64,000 bases of DNA. Source: Clostridiales bacterium (GTDB taxonomy: Bacteria; Bacillota; Clostridia; Peptostreptococcales; Anaerovoracaceae). Within the stretch, counting starts at the first letter, position 1. Each line of letters begins with the position of its first letter. The translations under genes were made by a program, and so were the position numbers. Shown piece after piece: positions 55,838-63,923 of this stretch. The DNA is taken from contig SVCQ01000004.1 in the NCBI GenBank assembly GCA_015058275.1, positions 38,242-102,241 on the forward strand, written 5' to 3'. The notes under the pieces were generated by a model, which saw only the letters and a program-made list of their open reading frames with translations, searched no databases and had not been told where the DNA came from.

Positions 55838-57052
55838 ATGAGCAACAACAAAATCAGCGAACAAAAGTTAAATGAAGCCAGGGAGAAGCTTGCGTGCCAC
55901 ATCCAGCCGCCAAAGCCTAGGTCTTCGTCTGAGACGAAGGCGGTTTCGTGTGCCGGCACTCCGATCAGGGAGGCCGACTTCATCGATGAGAACGGCAGGG
56001 TGCTGCTGACACGCATGACAAGCGCCGGCGGATGAGGAGCCAAAATAGGGCCGGGAGTCCTATCGAGCATTTTATCGGGTCTGCCTAAGATCAGCGACCC
56101 TCGCATACTCGTCGGATTCGAGAGCAGCGACGATGCCTGCGTATACAAGGTATCCGACGATATAGCGCTTATCAATACAGTGGATTTCTTCCCTCCTATA
56201 GTGGATGATCCGTATATGTTCGGTCAGATCGCGGCGGCCAACGCCCTGAGCGACGTATACGCGATGGGAGGTGAGCCGAAGCTCGCGATGAACCTCCTCA
56301 CATTCCCTAATGATTCGCTTCCGCTCGATGCCGTAAAGGGCATACTCGAGGGAGGCAACGACAAGGTCTGTGAGAGCGGCGCCACTATCGTAGGAGGACA
56401 CAGCATTGACGACAAGGAGCCTAAGTACGGACTCTCCGTGACGGGCTTCGCGCATCCGGACAACATACTCAGCAACAGCGCTTCCGCGGGGAGCCTCCTG
56501 GTGATCACAAAAAAGATCGGCACGGGCATCCTCACCACAGCGGCCAAGGTCGACCTCCTCACCAAAGAGGAGAACGACGAGATGGAGGCCACGATGGCCT
56601 TCCTCAACAAGTACGCCTGGGAGGCTATGCAGGGGATAAAGGTCGACGGATGCACGGATATAACGGGATTCGGCCTCATAGGCCACGCGGCCGAGATGGC
56701 CAGAGCGGGGGATGTGACCCTCGAGCTGTACAGCCACAAGGTGCCGGTATTCCCTAAGGCCATAGAGATGGCCACCATGGGCATCATCCCTGCGGGTGCA
56801 TACCGCAACAGGGAGTATGTCGGGGGAGAGGTCATGGAATTCCTGTCAAAGGATCCGGACAAGGATCTCGGGCTCAAGGCGCTGATCGACTGCCTCTATG
56901 ACCCTCAGTCATCCGGAGGACTGCTCATAGCGGTCAATGAGAAGGAACTGCCGCGTCTCACAGAGCAGCTTGGAGAGAGGGGCTGCGAGAGCGCGGTGAT
57001 AGGCTGCTTCAAGCCGCGCAGAGGCAAACACACAATAGAGATACACGACTGA
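55838..57052 (+). CDS. selD: Selenide, water dikinase SelD, selenocysteine-containing (in-frame TGA read as Sec)
   Basis: The ORF track splits this gene: 65 codons to TGA at 56033, then the rest from 56180. Both pieces share one frame. Reading the TGA as Sec gives 404 residues and the SelD active site TSAGG-U-GAKIGPG, where Sec66 replaces the catalytic Cys. Downstream are the DDACVYKVSDDIALINTVDFFPP metal/ATP motif, GGHSIDD and TGFGLIGHA. It makes selenophosphate from selenide and ATP for Sec-tRNA synthesis. A SECIS-like hairpin follows the TGA. A TAATAT -10 at 55826 would put transcription start at or near the ATG; the only ribosome-like box (AGGTGA) is 12 bases away. Confidence 0.93.
56036..56063 (+). 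promoter_or_regulatory. Bacterial SECIS-like hairpin downstream of the Sec TGA
   Basis: ATAGG (56045-56049) pairs with CCTAT (56059-56063), leaving the apical loop GCCGGGAGT with a GG, 9 bases after the TGA. Position and loop fit bacterial SECIS elements, recognised by SelB. The short stem makes the exact fold tentative. Confidence 0.6.
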
Positions 57053-57069
57053 TCAAGCCGTAAATTAAG

Positions 57070-57097
57070 AAGTGCACCGGTCAATCCCGGTGCACTT
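57070..57097. terminator. Bidirectional terminator between selD and the LysR gene
   Basis: AAGTGCACCGG, loop, CCGGTGCACTT: an 11-bp stem overlapping the end of the LysR coding region. Confidence 0.8.
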
Positions 57098-57968
57098 TGT
57101 CGTTTATGTAATCCCAGAAGGCTTCGGCCGCAGGTGAGAGTGATATGCTCCTCAGCCTTATCATGTAGAAACTTCGCTCTTCGTTGTAGTCGGTTATATT
57201 GACTACGTTGACCTTGCCGCCGAGGGCTTCTGCTATGTGTTCGGATACGATGGCAACTCCCAGGCCTGCCTCGACCGAGCGGACCAGTGCGTCCACATCG
57301 TCCACAAGTGCGGCAGCCTCAAAGGACTCCTTGTCATATCCAAGCGCCTGCGCGGCAGCCTCGAAGGTCTTGCGTGTCGCAGAACCGGTCTCCCTCCAGA
57401 TGAAAGGCCAGGACATGGCCTCGGAGAGGGTGATCGACGGCTTAACATCATAGGACTTAGGAGTGATCATCACTGTCCTGTCGCCTGCGATCCTGACGCA
57501 TTCAACGGAGCCTGACGAGACTTCCTCACCGACAAATCCTATATCGCCGCGCCTGTCACAGATATTGTCCACGACGGTCTGGGTATCGGATACGGATACG
57601 TAGTATCTGATGCGGTCGTGCTCGCTCCTGAAGCCTGCAAGCAGCTCAGGAAGGAAAGTCACGGACGGTATCGATGATGTCTGTACCTCGAGTATGCCTT
57701 CGATGTTCTCTTCGCTGTCACCGAGGGCGTCAATGGCCTGGGCCCTTGCGTTTATCATCTCAACGGCATACTTATAGAACTTGCTGCCCTGCGGAGTCAT
57801 CTCAACAACGCGGCTCTTGCGGTCGAGCAGCTTGACTCCCAGTTCTTTCTCTAAGTTCCTGATGTGGGTACTGATGGTGGGCTGAGTAAAGAAGGTCGCA
57901 TCAGCGGCCTTGCTGAAGCTCTTGTATCTGACAACATTGACAAAAGCCTCTATCTGTTTGAAATCCAT
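57081..57968 (-). CDS. LysR family transcriptional regulator
   Basis: 295 residues. N-terminal winged HTH (MDFKQIEAFVNVVRYKSFSKAADATFFTQPTIS) and a C-terminal periplasmic-binding-like effector domain (~90-295). It is the last gene of a thrC-ACT-LysR run (8-base gap to the ACT gene, AGGAGG site) and converges on selD. A LysR subgroup associated with selenium metabolism is known next to selD genes, so this may regulate selenium or sulfur assimilation. Targets are not determinable here. Confidence 0.88.
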   Translation of the reverse strand: MDFKQIEAFVNVVRYKSFSKAADATFFTQPTISTHIRNLEKELGVKLLDRKSRVVEMTPQGSKFYKYAVEMINARAQAIDALGDSEENIEGILEVQTSSIPSVTFLPELLAGFRSEHDRIRYYVSVSDTQTVVDNICDRRGDIGFVGEEVSSGSVECVRIAGDRTVMITPKSYDVKPSITLSEAMSWPFIWRETGSATRKTFEAAAQALGYDKESFEAAALVDDVDALVRSVEAGLGVAIVSEHIAEALGGKVNVVNITDYNEERSFYMIRLRSISLSPAAEAFWDYINDKVHRD

Positions 57969-57976
57969 TGATCCTC

Positions 57977-58414
57977 CTAATCCATCCCCAGCAGCTGTAC
58001 TCTTGACAGCCCCGGAGCGTCGGTAATCTCTCTCAACATCGAGTCGAGTTTTTTAGGATCCTCTCCAAGCTCAAGTGTGATGACCACGTTGGCCTTGGAG
58101 TCTACGGGAGGATTCTGGGTGATGGTCCATACACTGTATCCGTAGCGCGAGATGATGTTGAGCACGGAAGAAAGGGTGCCCACGCTGTGGCGCATCATCA
58201 TGGAAATGATGGCATGACGGCCCATCGAGACTGTGCTTATGTCTCTGATCATATCCCTGTACTTGTAGAAAGTGCTGCGGGATATGCCGACCATCCTGAC
58301 GGCTTCGCTTACATCCGCGGCCTTGCCCTCATCCAGCAGTTCTTTGGCGAGGGAGACCTTCTCACAATATGACGGCAGAAGTGCCTTGTCTACGATAAGG
58401 TATTTACCTTGCAT
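57977..58414 (-). CDS. ACT domain-containing protein (PheB-like)
   Basis: 145 residues. N-terminal ~65 residues contain an HTH-like segment (VSEAVRMVGISRSTFYKYRDMI). The C-terminal half is an ACT domain (RHAIISMMMRHSVGTLSSVLNIISRYGYSVWTITQ) that usually binds amino acids. It matches the PheB/UPF0735 family found near threonine or phenylalanine biosynthesis genes. 12 bases downstream of thrC, so probably a threonine-pathway sensor. Confidence 0.88.
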   Translation of the reverse strand: MQGKYLIVDKALLPSYCEKVSLAKELLDEGKAADVSEAVRMVGISRSTFYKYRDMIRDISTVSMGRHAIISMMMRHSVGTLSSVLNIISRYGYSVWTITQNPPVDSKANVVITLELGEDPKKLDSMLREITDAPGLSRVQLLGMD

Positions 58415-58426
58415 TTGATTCTACCT

Positions 58427-59899
58427 TTATTTATTGCATTTTTCAATAACGTATGACTTCATGTCGGCGATGTCGATCACATCAGCGTGCTTTACCGGCT
58501 TCTCGAAGATGCCCGCAAGACCTGCCGGCACAGGAGCACCGGTTATATCTCTGACTTTCTTCATATTGCCTTCATCCGAGCCTGTGAGCTCCTCGCCCAG
58601 AGCCTCGAGCACTGCAGCCGAGAACTTGTAAGGCGATGCTGTCGACAGCACGACTGCAGCGGCCGCATCTGACGCTGCGGACTTCTCCATGCACGCCCAT
58701 GCGACGGAAGTATGAGTATCCATGAGGTAGTGATCCGAACCGAATACCTTCCTGATGGCTGCAGCTCCCTCGTCATCGCCTGCGCAGACGCCTTCGAATA
58801 CGCTCTTTATCTCTGCGAGCTCCTCGTCTGTGATACGGTACTCGCCGCTCTCCTCGAGCTGCTTCATGTACGATAGGGTGTGATCCGCTCCGCATACGTA
58901 GTAGAGCAGTCTCTCGAGGTTGCTGGATACGAGTATGTCCATGGAAGGCGATGTGGTCTTGTGGAATTCGCGCTTCCTGTCGTAGCGGCCTGTATCGAGG
59001 AACTCGGTGAGCACGTCATTCTTATTGGACGCGCATACGAGCCTGCCGACAGGAAGTCCCATCTTGAGGGCGAAGTATCCTGCCATGATGTCGCCGAAGT
59101 TGCCTGTAGGCACGACGAAGTCGACCTTGTCTCCGCATTTGATGGCGCCCTTGTCTATGAGCTGGGCGTAAGCGGAGAAGTAGTATACGATCTGAGGCAC
59201 GAGCCTTCCTATATTAATGGAGTTGGCGCTCGAGAGGGACACTCCGCTCACCGGGTGAGGGATCTCTCTGAAGAGCTTCTTGACTCCTGTCTGTGCGTCG
59301 TCGAAATTACCGCGGATAGCGCATGCCGTCACATTGGATCCGGCGGCAGTGACCATCTGGAGCCTCTGCGTATCCGAGACTCCGCCGTGAGGATAGAATA
59401 CGACGATGCCGGTGCCCGGCACATCGCTGAAGCCCGCTATGGCTGCGCTGCCTGTATCTCCCGAAGTGGCTGTGAGGATCATGATGTCGTCCTTGAAGTC
59501 GTTCATGTCCCTGGCAGCTGTCAGGAGGTTGGGAAGGGCGGAGAGCGCCACGTCCTTGAATGCGGATGTAGGACCGTGGTAGAGCTCGAGCACATAAGTC
59601 CTGTCCGATGCATCCCCGACCTTAACAAGAGGAGTGATCTCAGGAGCCGAGAACTTGCCCTCGTAGCTCCTCTCAACGAGCTCATCTATCTTGTCAGGAC
59701 CGTAGTCGTCAAAGAAGACGTTCCACACGGCGCGGGCCATGTCTCTGAAGTCTCCCTTGATGATCTCACGGTAGTCCGAGCGGATGTCTTCGAGGCTCTC
59801 CGGTACATACAGACCGCCGCCTGATGCCTGGCCGTCAAGTACGGCGCGGCTCGAACTGACTCTTACGGACTTGTCTCTTGTGCTTACATATTCGATCAT
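58427..59899 (-). CDS. thrC: Threonine synthase
   Basis: 490 residues of the long bacterial threonine synthase type. PLP lysine in YHGPTSAFKDVAL (~118), TSGDTGSAA phosphate loop, VPTGNFGDIMAGY. Converts O-phosphohomoserine to threonine. A homoserine kinase is not in the window. First gene of the thrC-ACT-LysR unit, divergent from hom. GAAGGGAAGAG lies before the ATG. Confidence 0.95.
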   Translation of the reverse strand: MIEYVSTRDKSVRVSSSRAVLDGQASGGGLYVPESLEDIRSDYREIIKGDFRDMARAVWNVFFDDYGPDKIDELVERSYEGKFSAPEITPLVKVGDASDRTYVLELYHGPTSAFKDVALSALPNLLTAARDMNDFKDDIMILTATSGDTGSAAIAGFSDVPGTGIVVFYPHGGVSDTQRLQMVTAAGSNVTACAIRGNFDDAQTGVKKLFREIPHPVSGVSLSSANSINIGRLVPQIVYYFSAYAQLIDKGAIKCGDKVDFVVPTGNFGDIMAGYFALKMGLPVGRLVCASNKNDVLTEFLDTGRYDRKREFHKTTSPSMDILVSSNLERLLYYVCGADHTLSYMKQLEESGEYRITDEELAEIKSVFEGVCAGDDEGAAAIRKVFGSDHYLMDTHTSVAWACMEKSAASDAAAAVVLSTASPYKFSAAVLEALGEELTGSDEGNMKKVRDITGAPVPAGLAGIFEKPVKHADVIDIADMKSYVIEKCNK

Positions 59900-59970
59900 A
59901 TCTCTCTTCCCTTCGGTGCAGATAATCTTCGTTATATTTGATTAAAACCTTTGTTAATTGGCTCAAAGCG

Positions 59971-59999
59971 TTGAAAAAACGCCTCGTTTATGTTACATT
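59971..59999 (+). promoter_or_regulatory. Promoter for the hom leader
   Basis: TTGAAA, 17-base spacer, TACATT. Predicted start ~60006 gives a ~187-base untranslated leader before hom. Confidence 0.65.
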
Positions 60000-60030
60000 A
60001 ATTCCGTTTGAAAGACAAGTGTTTTTACAT

Positions 60031-60175
60031 CGCGGACAGACAGAGCCGCCCTGGAGCACGGCTCTCGCCTCGTTGCGGCTTTACGCAGCGGTACTAAGCT
60101 CTGTCTGCGCCTGCGGCTTGCCAATCGCTAAGTGCCGGCTACCGCAAAGTCTCCAGGGCAGCTCGTCTGTCCGCG
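60031..60175 (+). ncRNA. Highly structured 5' leader of hom-lysC-asd, candidate cis-regulatory RNA
   Basis: The left arm 60031-60056 (CGCGGACAGAC...GCCCTGGAG) pairs with the right arm 60151-60175 (CTCCAGGGCAGCTCGTCTGTCCGCG) over ~25 bp with one bulge and one mismatch. Part of the left arm, CAGACAGAGC (60037-60046), can instead pair perfectly with internal GCTCTGTCTG (60098-60107), so two exclusive folds exist. The hom ribosome site GAGGAAGGA begins 3 bases after the long stem. No coding potential or known riboswitch class recognised. It could alternatively be a mobile palindromic element. Confidence 0.6.
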
Positions 60176-60192
60176 GTGAGGAAGGATATGGT

Positions 60193-61368
60193 ATGAAGAT
60201 AGCTATTATGGGATTCGGTACCGTCGGAAGCGGTGCATACGAAGAAGCAAAGATCGCAGGCGGGATCGAGGTCAAAAGGATACTCGCAAGACACGGCAGG
60301 GATGGATATGAGCATCTCGACAGTATCATTACTCCTAACATCGATGACATCACCGGCGATCCTGAGATCGAACTCGTCATCGAGTCGATGGGCGGCATCG
60401 AGCCGGCAAGAGAGTACGTGCTCAAGTGCCTAAGGGCCGGCAAGCATGTGGTGACGCCTAACAAGAATCTCATAAGCGCCTGCTACAAAGAGCTCATGGA
60501 GGAGGCGGACAGGAACGGAGTAAAGCTCAGATTCACGTCTGCTGTCGGTGGCGGAATCCCATGGCTCTTCAACCTCCTCAGGACAAAGAGGGCAGACAGC
60601 ATCACATCGGTCAGGGGCATAGTGAACGGCACATGCAACTATATACTCGATGCGATGTACGACAAGGGAGCTGACTTCAGCGAGATGCTCAAAAACGCCC
60701 AGGAGCTCGGCTATGCCGAGGCGGATCCTTCATCGGACATCGAGGGCACGGATACTCTCCGCAAGACAGTGATCAGTACAAACCTCGCGTTCGACGCCGC
60801 TGTCACGGAGGACGAGGTCCCATGCTACGGCATCGACACCATCAAGGCCTGCGACATCGCATACTTAAAGGAAAAGGGCCTTGTCTGCAAGCTCATGATG
60901 AGCGCTGTCAGGAAGGGCGATTCGATCGAGGTCAGCGTGGAGCCGACAGCTTTCGGAAGGGACTCGCTCGAGGCCAACGTCAAGACCAACAACAACCTCA
61001 TCACTCTGACTGCCGAGCACATCGGCACACAGAGCTTCTACGGACAGGGCGCCGGCATGATGCCGACCGGACAGTCCGTGATACAGGATGTAATAGATAT
61101 ACGCGACGGCAGGGAGATGGACATCCCGGCCGCATACTCCGGTCTAAGAGCCGACAACAGCAAGGCAGTCAGGAGATATTACATCAGGCACAACAGGATG
61201 TGCGAGCACATCGAGCCTATGATCGATACATACGAAGAGAGGGACGGTATATACTACTGCATCTCTAAGCCTCTGACCGTTGAGGAAATGCATGCAATGG
61301 GACATCACAGAAAAGAAAAAGGCAAGGACATGTTCTTTGCAACGCTCGCTCCAAGCATATGTGAATGA
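60193..61368 (+). CDS. hom: Homoserine dehydrogenase (short form)
   Basis: 391 residues from ATG 60193 with GAGGAAGGA upstream. The listed start at 59938 runs back through the leader and is rejected. NAD(P) motif GFGTVGSGAY at the N-terminus, VVTPNKNLIS, SAVGGGIPW and a catalytic region GYAEADPSSDIEGTDT. Reduces aspartate semialdehyde to homoserine. The C-terminus is about 40-50 residues shorter than forms with a full ACT domain, so classic threonine feedback through that domain may be missing. First gene of the hom-lysC-asd run. Confidence 0.95.
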   Translation: MKIAIMGFGTVGSGAYEEAKIAGGIEVKRILARHGRDGYEHLDSIITPNIDDITGDPEIELVIESMGGIEPAREYVLKCLRAGKHVVTPNKNLISACYKELMEEADRNGVKLRFTSAVGGGIPWLFNLLRTKRADSITSVRGIVNGTCNYILDAMYDKGADFSEMLKNAQELGYAEADPSSDIEGTDTLRKTVISTNLAFDAAVTEDEVPCYGIDTIKACDIAYLKEKGLVCKLMMSAVRKGDSIEVSVEPTAFGRDSLEANVKTNNNLITLTAEHIGTQSFYGQGAGMMPTGQSVIQDVIDIRDGREMDIPAAYSGLRADNSKAVRRYYIRHNRMCEHIEPMIDTYEERDGIYYCISKPLTVEEMHAMGHHRKEKGKDMFFATLAPSICE

Positions 61369-61396
61369 ACAAACAAATGAAAATGAGGAATAAACA

Positions 61397-62722
61397 ATGC
61401 TGAAAGTAGTGAAATTCGGCGGATCGAGCCTGGCAGACAGCTCGCAGTTCGCCAAGGTCAAGGAAATAGTCAAATACGACAAGGCGCGTGAAGTGGTCGT
61501 GGTCTCGGCTCCGGGCAAGAGGCAGAGCGACGACAACAAGATCACGGACCTTCTCTATCTCATACATGCCCACATCAAATACGGGGTGTCCTTCGACACT
61601 GTCCTCAGCATGATCACGGACAGGTTCACCGAGATACAGAAGGAATGCGGGCTCAAAACTGACATAGCGTCGGTCATAAGTGACACATTCTCAAAGGTCG
61701 ACAGGAACACATCCGTGGACTTCATCGTATCCCGCGGAGAGTGCTTCAGCGCGATGCTCATGGCCGAGTATCTGGGCTATGAATTCGTGGATGCTGCGGA
61801 CTGGCTCTGCTTCGACTACGACGGCAAGGTCAACGCCGAGGCATCGGAGGCAAAGCTAAGGGAACTCAAGGGCATTTACGGACGCATTGTCACGCCGGGC
61901 TTCTACGGCACATTCCCAAGCGGCGAGGTACATGTCTTCCCAAGAGGCGGATCGGACATAACAGGAGCGCTGGCTGCGGCGTATCTTGGAGCTGATGTCT
62001 ACGAGAACTGGACCGACGTATCCGGCATACTCATGGTGGATCCGAGGATCGTAAGGAATCCTAAGACCATCGCGAGAGTCACATATGACGAGCTGAGAGA
62101 GCTCAGCTACATGGGAGCCTCGGTGCTTCACGAAGACACGGTATTCCCTGTAAGGCGTGCCGACATACCGGTCAACATCCGCAACACCAACGACCCGGAT
62201 GATCCGGGCACTATAATCCGCGAGCACTTCGACGACGAGCTGGCAGAGGAGAACGAAAGGTTCATCACGGGCATCGCCGGCAAGAGGAACTTCTCGATCA
62301 TCAACATATACAAGAGCAGGATAGGAGAGGCCAAGATAGGACTTCTCAGACAGGTGCTCGAGGTATTTGACAGATACGGCATCCCGGTCGAGCAGATCCC
62401 GAGCGGAGTAGACAGCTTCTCGGTGGTATTCCCTAGCGAGAACATCAAGACCAGAAAGCACGATCTGATGCACGAGCTCGAGGCCCTCGAGGACATCGAC
62501 AGCTGCGAGCTGACCGAGGGCATAAGCCTCATAGCCATAGTCGGACGCCAGATGGCTTACAGGTCCGGCATATCCGGCAAGATATTCAGGGCTCTTGGCG
62601 ACAACAAGGTCAACATCAGGACGATCGAGCAGGGAGCCGATGAGATCAACATAATGATCGGAGTATATAACGAGGACTTCGACAGGGCAGTAAGAGTGCT
62701 CTACGAGAGCTTCGCAAGATAA
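61397..62722 (+). CDS. lysC: Aspartate kinase
   Basis: 441 residues. Starts MLKVVKFGGSSLADS (ATP-binding), has FIVSRGECFSAMLMAEYL and FPRGGSDITGALAA, then two C-terminal ACT domains (~300-441) with IEQGADEINIMIGV. It phosphorylates aspartate, the committed step to Lys, Thr and Met, and is normally feedback-inhibited through the ACT domains. 28 bases after hom, GAGGAA site. Confidence 0.95.
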   Translation: MLKVVKFGGSSLADSSQFAKVKEIVKYDKAREVVVVSAPGKRQSDDNKITDLLYLIHAHIKYGVSFDTVLSMITDRFTEIQKECGLKTDIASVISDTFSKVDRNTSVDFIVSRGECFSAMLMAEYLGYEFVDAADWLCFDYDGKVNAEASEAKLRELKGIYGRIVTPGFYGTFPSGEVHVFPRGGSDITGALAAAYLGADVYENWTDVSGILMVDPRIVRNPKTIARVTYDELRELSYMGASVLHEDTVFPVRRADIPVNIRNTNDPDDPGTIIREHFDDELAEENERFITGIAGKRNFSIINIYKSRIGEAKIGLLRQVLEVFDRYGIPVEQIPSGVDSFSVVFPSENIKTRKHDLMHELEALEDIDSCELTEGISLIAIVGRQMAYRSGISGKIFRALGDNKVNIRTIEQGADEINIMIGVYNEDFDRAVRVLYESFAR

Positions 62723-62725
62723 GCG

Positions 62726-62785
62726 CTTCGCGAGACAGGAGCTTTGCAGGATAGGAACTTCGCGAAACAGGAGCGTTGCAGGATA
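62726..62785 (+). repeat. Tandem 28-base repeat (32-base period) between lysC and asd
   Basis: CTTCGCGAGACAGGAGCTTT... at 62726 and CTTCGCGAAACAGGAGCGTT... at 62758, each ending GCAGGATA, with two differences. The end of lysC (GAGCTTCGCAAGATA) resembles a degenerate third copy. Each unit contains a near-palindromic TTCGCGA and an AGGAG. Confidence 0.8.
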
Positions 62786-62807
62786 ACTGAAAGGAACAAT
62801 TGGTACG

Positions 62808-63842
62808 ATGAAAAAATTCAACGTAGGAATCATGGGCGCGACCGGAGCGGTCGGCCAGGAGATGATAAAAGTACTTGGAGAGAGGAACTTCCCAATAGGG
62901 GAGCTCAGATGTCTGGCAAGCGAGAGGTCGGAGGGCAAGGTGCTTTCGACTCCGTTCGGTGATGTCACGGTACAGAGGACATGCGAGACCGCATTTGACG
63001 GCCTTGACATAGTACTCGGCGCTTCAGAAAACGACATCGCAGAGGCCATGGCTCCTCACATCAAGGCAGCGGGCGCTGTCTTTGTCGACAACTCCTCGGC
63101 ATTCAGGCTCGACACTGAAGTCCCACTGGTAGTCCCTGAGATCAATCCGGGGGATGTGCTCGAGCATAACGGCATCATCAGCAACCCTAACTGCACGACC
63201 ATCATCTCGCTCGTTGCCGTCAATGCGATCAACAAGCTCTCCGAGATCGAGGCGATATATGCTTCGTCATATCAGGCTACAAGCGGCGCGGGAGCTGCAG
63301 GCCCGAGGGAGATGTACGATCAGTCCGAGGCCGTGCTCAAGGCCAGGGCGGCAGGAGGCAAGGGCAATTCCTACGGGGCCGACATTGACCCGAAGGTATT
63401 CCAGTACCAGATAGCCTACAACGTGATCCCTCAGATCGGCGGCTTCGGAGACAATCTCTATTCATCAGAGGAGATGAAGCTCCAGAACGAAGGACGCAAG
63501 ATACTCCACCAGCCTGAGCTCAGGGTCAGCTGCACCTGCGTCAGAGTTCCGGTCGAGAGATCGCACGCCGTATCCATAGACGTGATCACAAAGGACAAAC
63601 TCGACCTCGACGATGTCAGGAAGGCAGTATCCGAGGCTCCGGGAGCAAAGCTCTACGACGAGCCGCACGACAAGATCTATCCGATGCCGCTGCTGACATC
63701 CAACCAGGATATCGTATATGTCGGCAGGATCAGAAGGGACCTGGTAAACGACAACGGCATCAACCTCTGGTGCTGCGGAGACCAGGTGCGCAAGGGCGCC
63801 GCAACAAACGCGGTCCAGATCGCAGAGCTGCTGACCAGATAG
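62808..63842 (+). CDS. asd: Aspartate-semialdehyde dehydrogenase
   Basis: 344 residues. NADP motif GIMGATGAVGQEM, catalytic Cys in SNPNCTTI (~128), the conserved SYQATSGAGAAGPREMY, and a His in VPVERSHAVSID. It reduces aspartyl phosphate to aspartate semialdehyde, the substrate of hom. Last gene of the unit. Ribosome site GAAAGGAA is 13 bases upstream of the ATG. Confidence 0.96.
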   Translation: MKKFNVGIMGATGAVGQEMIKVLGERNFPIGELRCLASERSEGKVLSTPFGDVTVQRTCETAFDGLDIVLGASENDIAEAMAPHIKAAGAVFVDNSSAFRLDTEVPLVVPEINPGDVLEHNGIISNPNCTTIISLVAVNAINKLSEIEAIYASSYQATSGAGAAGPREMYDQSEAVLKARAAGGKGNSYGADIDPKVFQYQIAYNVIPQIGGFGDNLYSSEEMKLQNEGRKILHQPELRVSCTCVRVPVERSHAVSIDVITKDKLDLDDVRKAVSEAPGAKLYDEPHDKIYPMPLLTSNQDIVYVGRIRRDLVNDNGINLWCCGDQVRKGAATNAVQIAELLTR

Positions 63843-63847
63843 AATGT

Positions 63848-63864
63848 GAAGCGTCTCCGCTTTT
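63848..63864 (+). terminator. Weak terminator after asd
   Basis: AAGCG, loop TCTC, CGCTT followed by two further T residues. Short, so tentative. Confidence 0.35.
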
Positions 63865-63923
63865 GCAAATCCTGAATTCGAAAAGAAGAAAAGCAGAAAA
63901 GTGATGTAAGGAATGGAAATTTT

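Noticed and set aside
56180-57052. 290-residue selD start at 56180
   Set aside because: It omits the active-site glycine/Sec loop; the same frame continues upstream through TGA to ATG 55838.
59938-60192. N-terminal extension of hom through the leader
   Set aside because: Encoded sequence is low quality and unlike homoserine dehydrogenases. ATG 60193 has a good ribosome site and starts at the nucleotide-binding motif.
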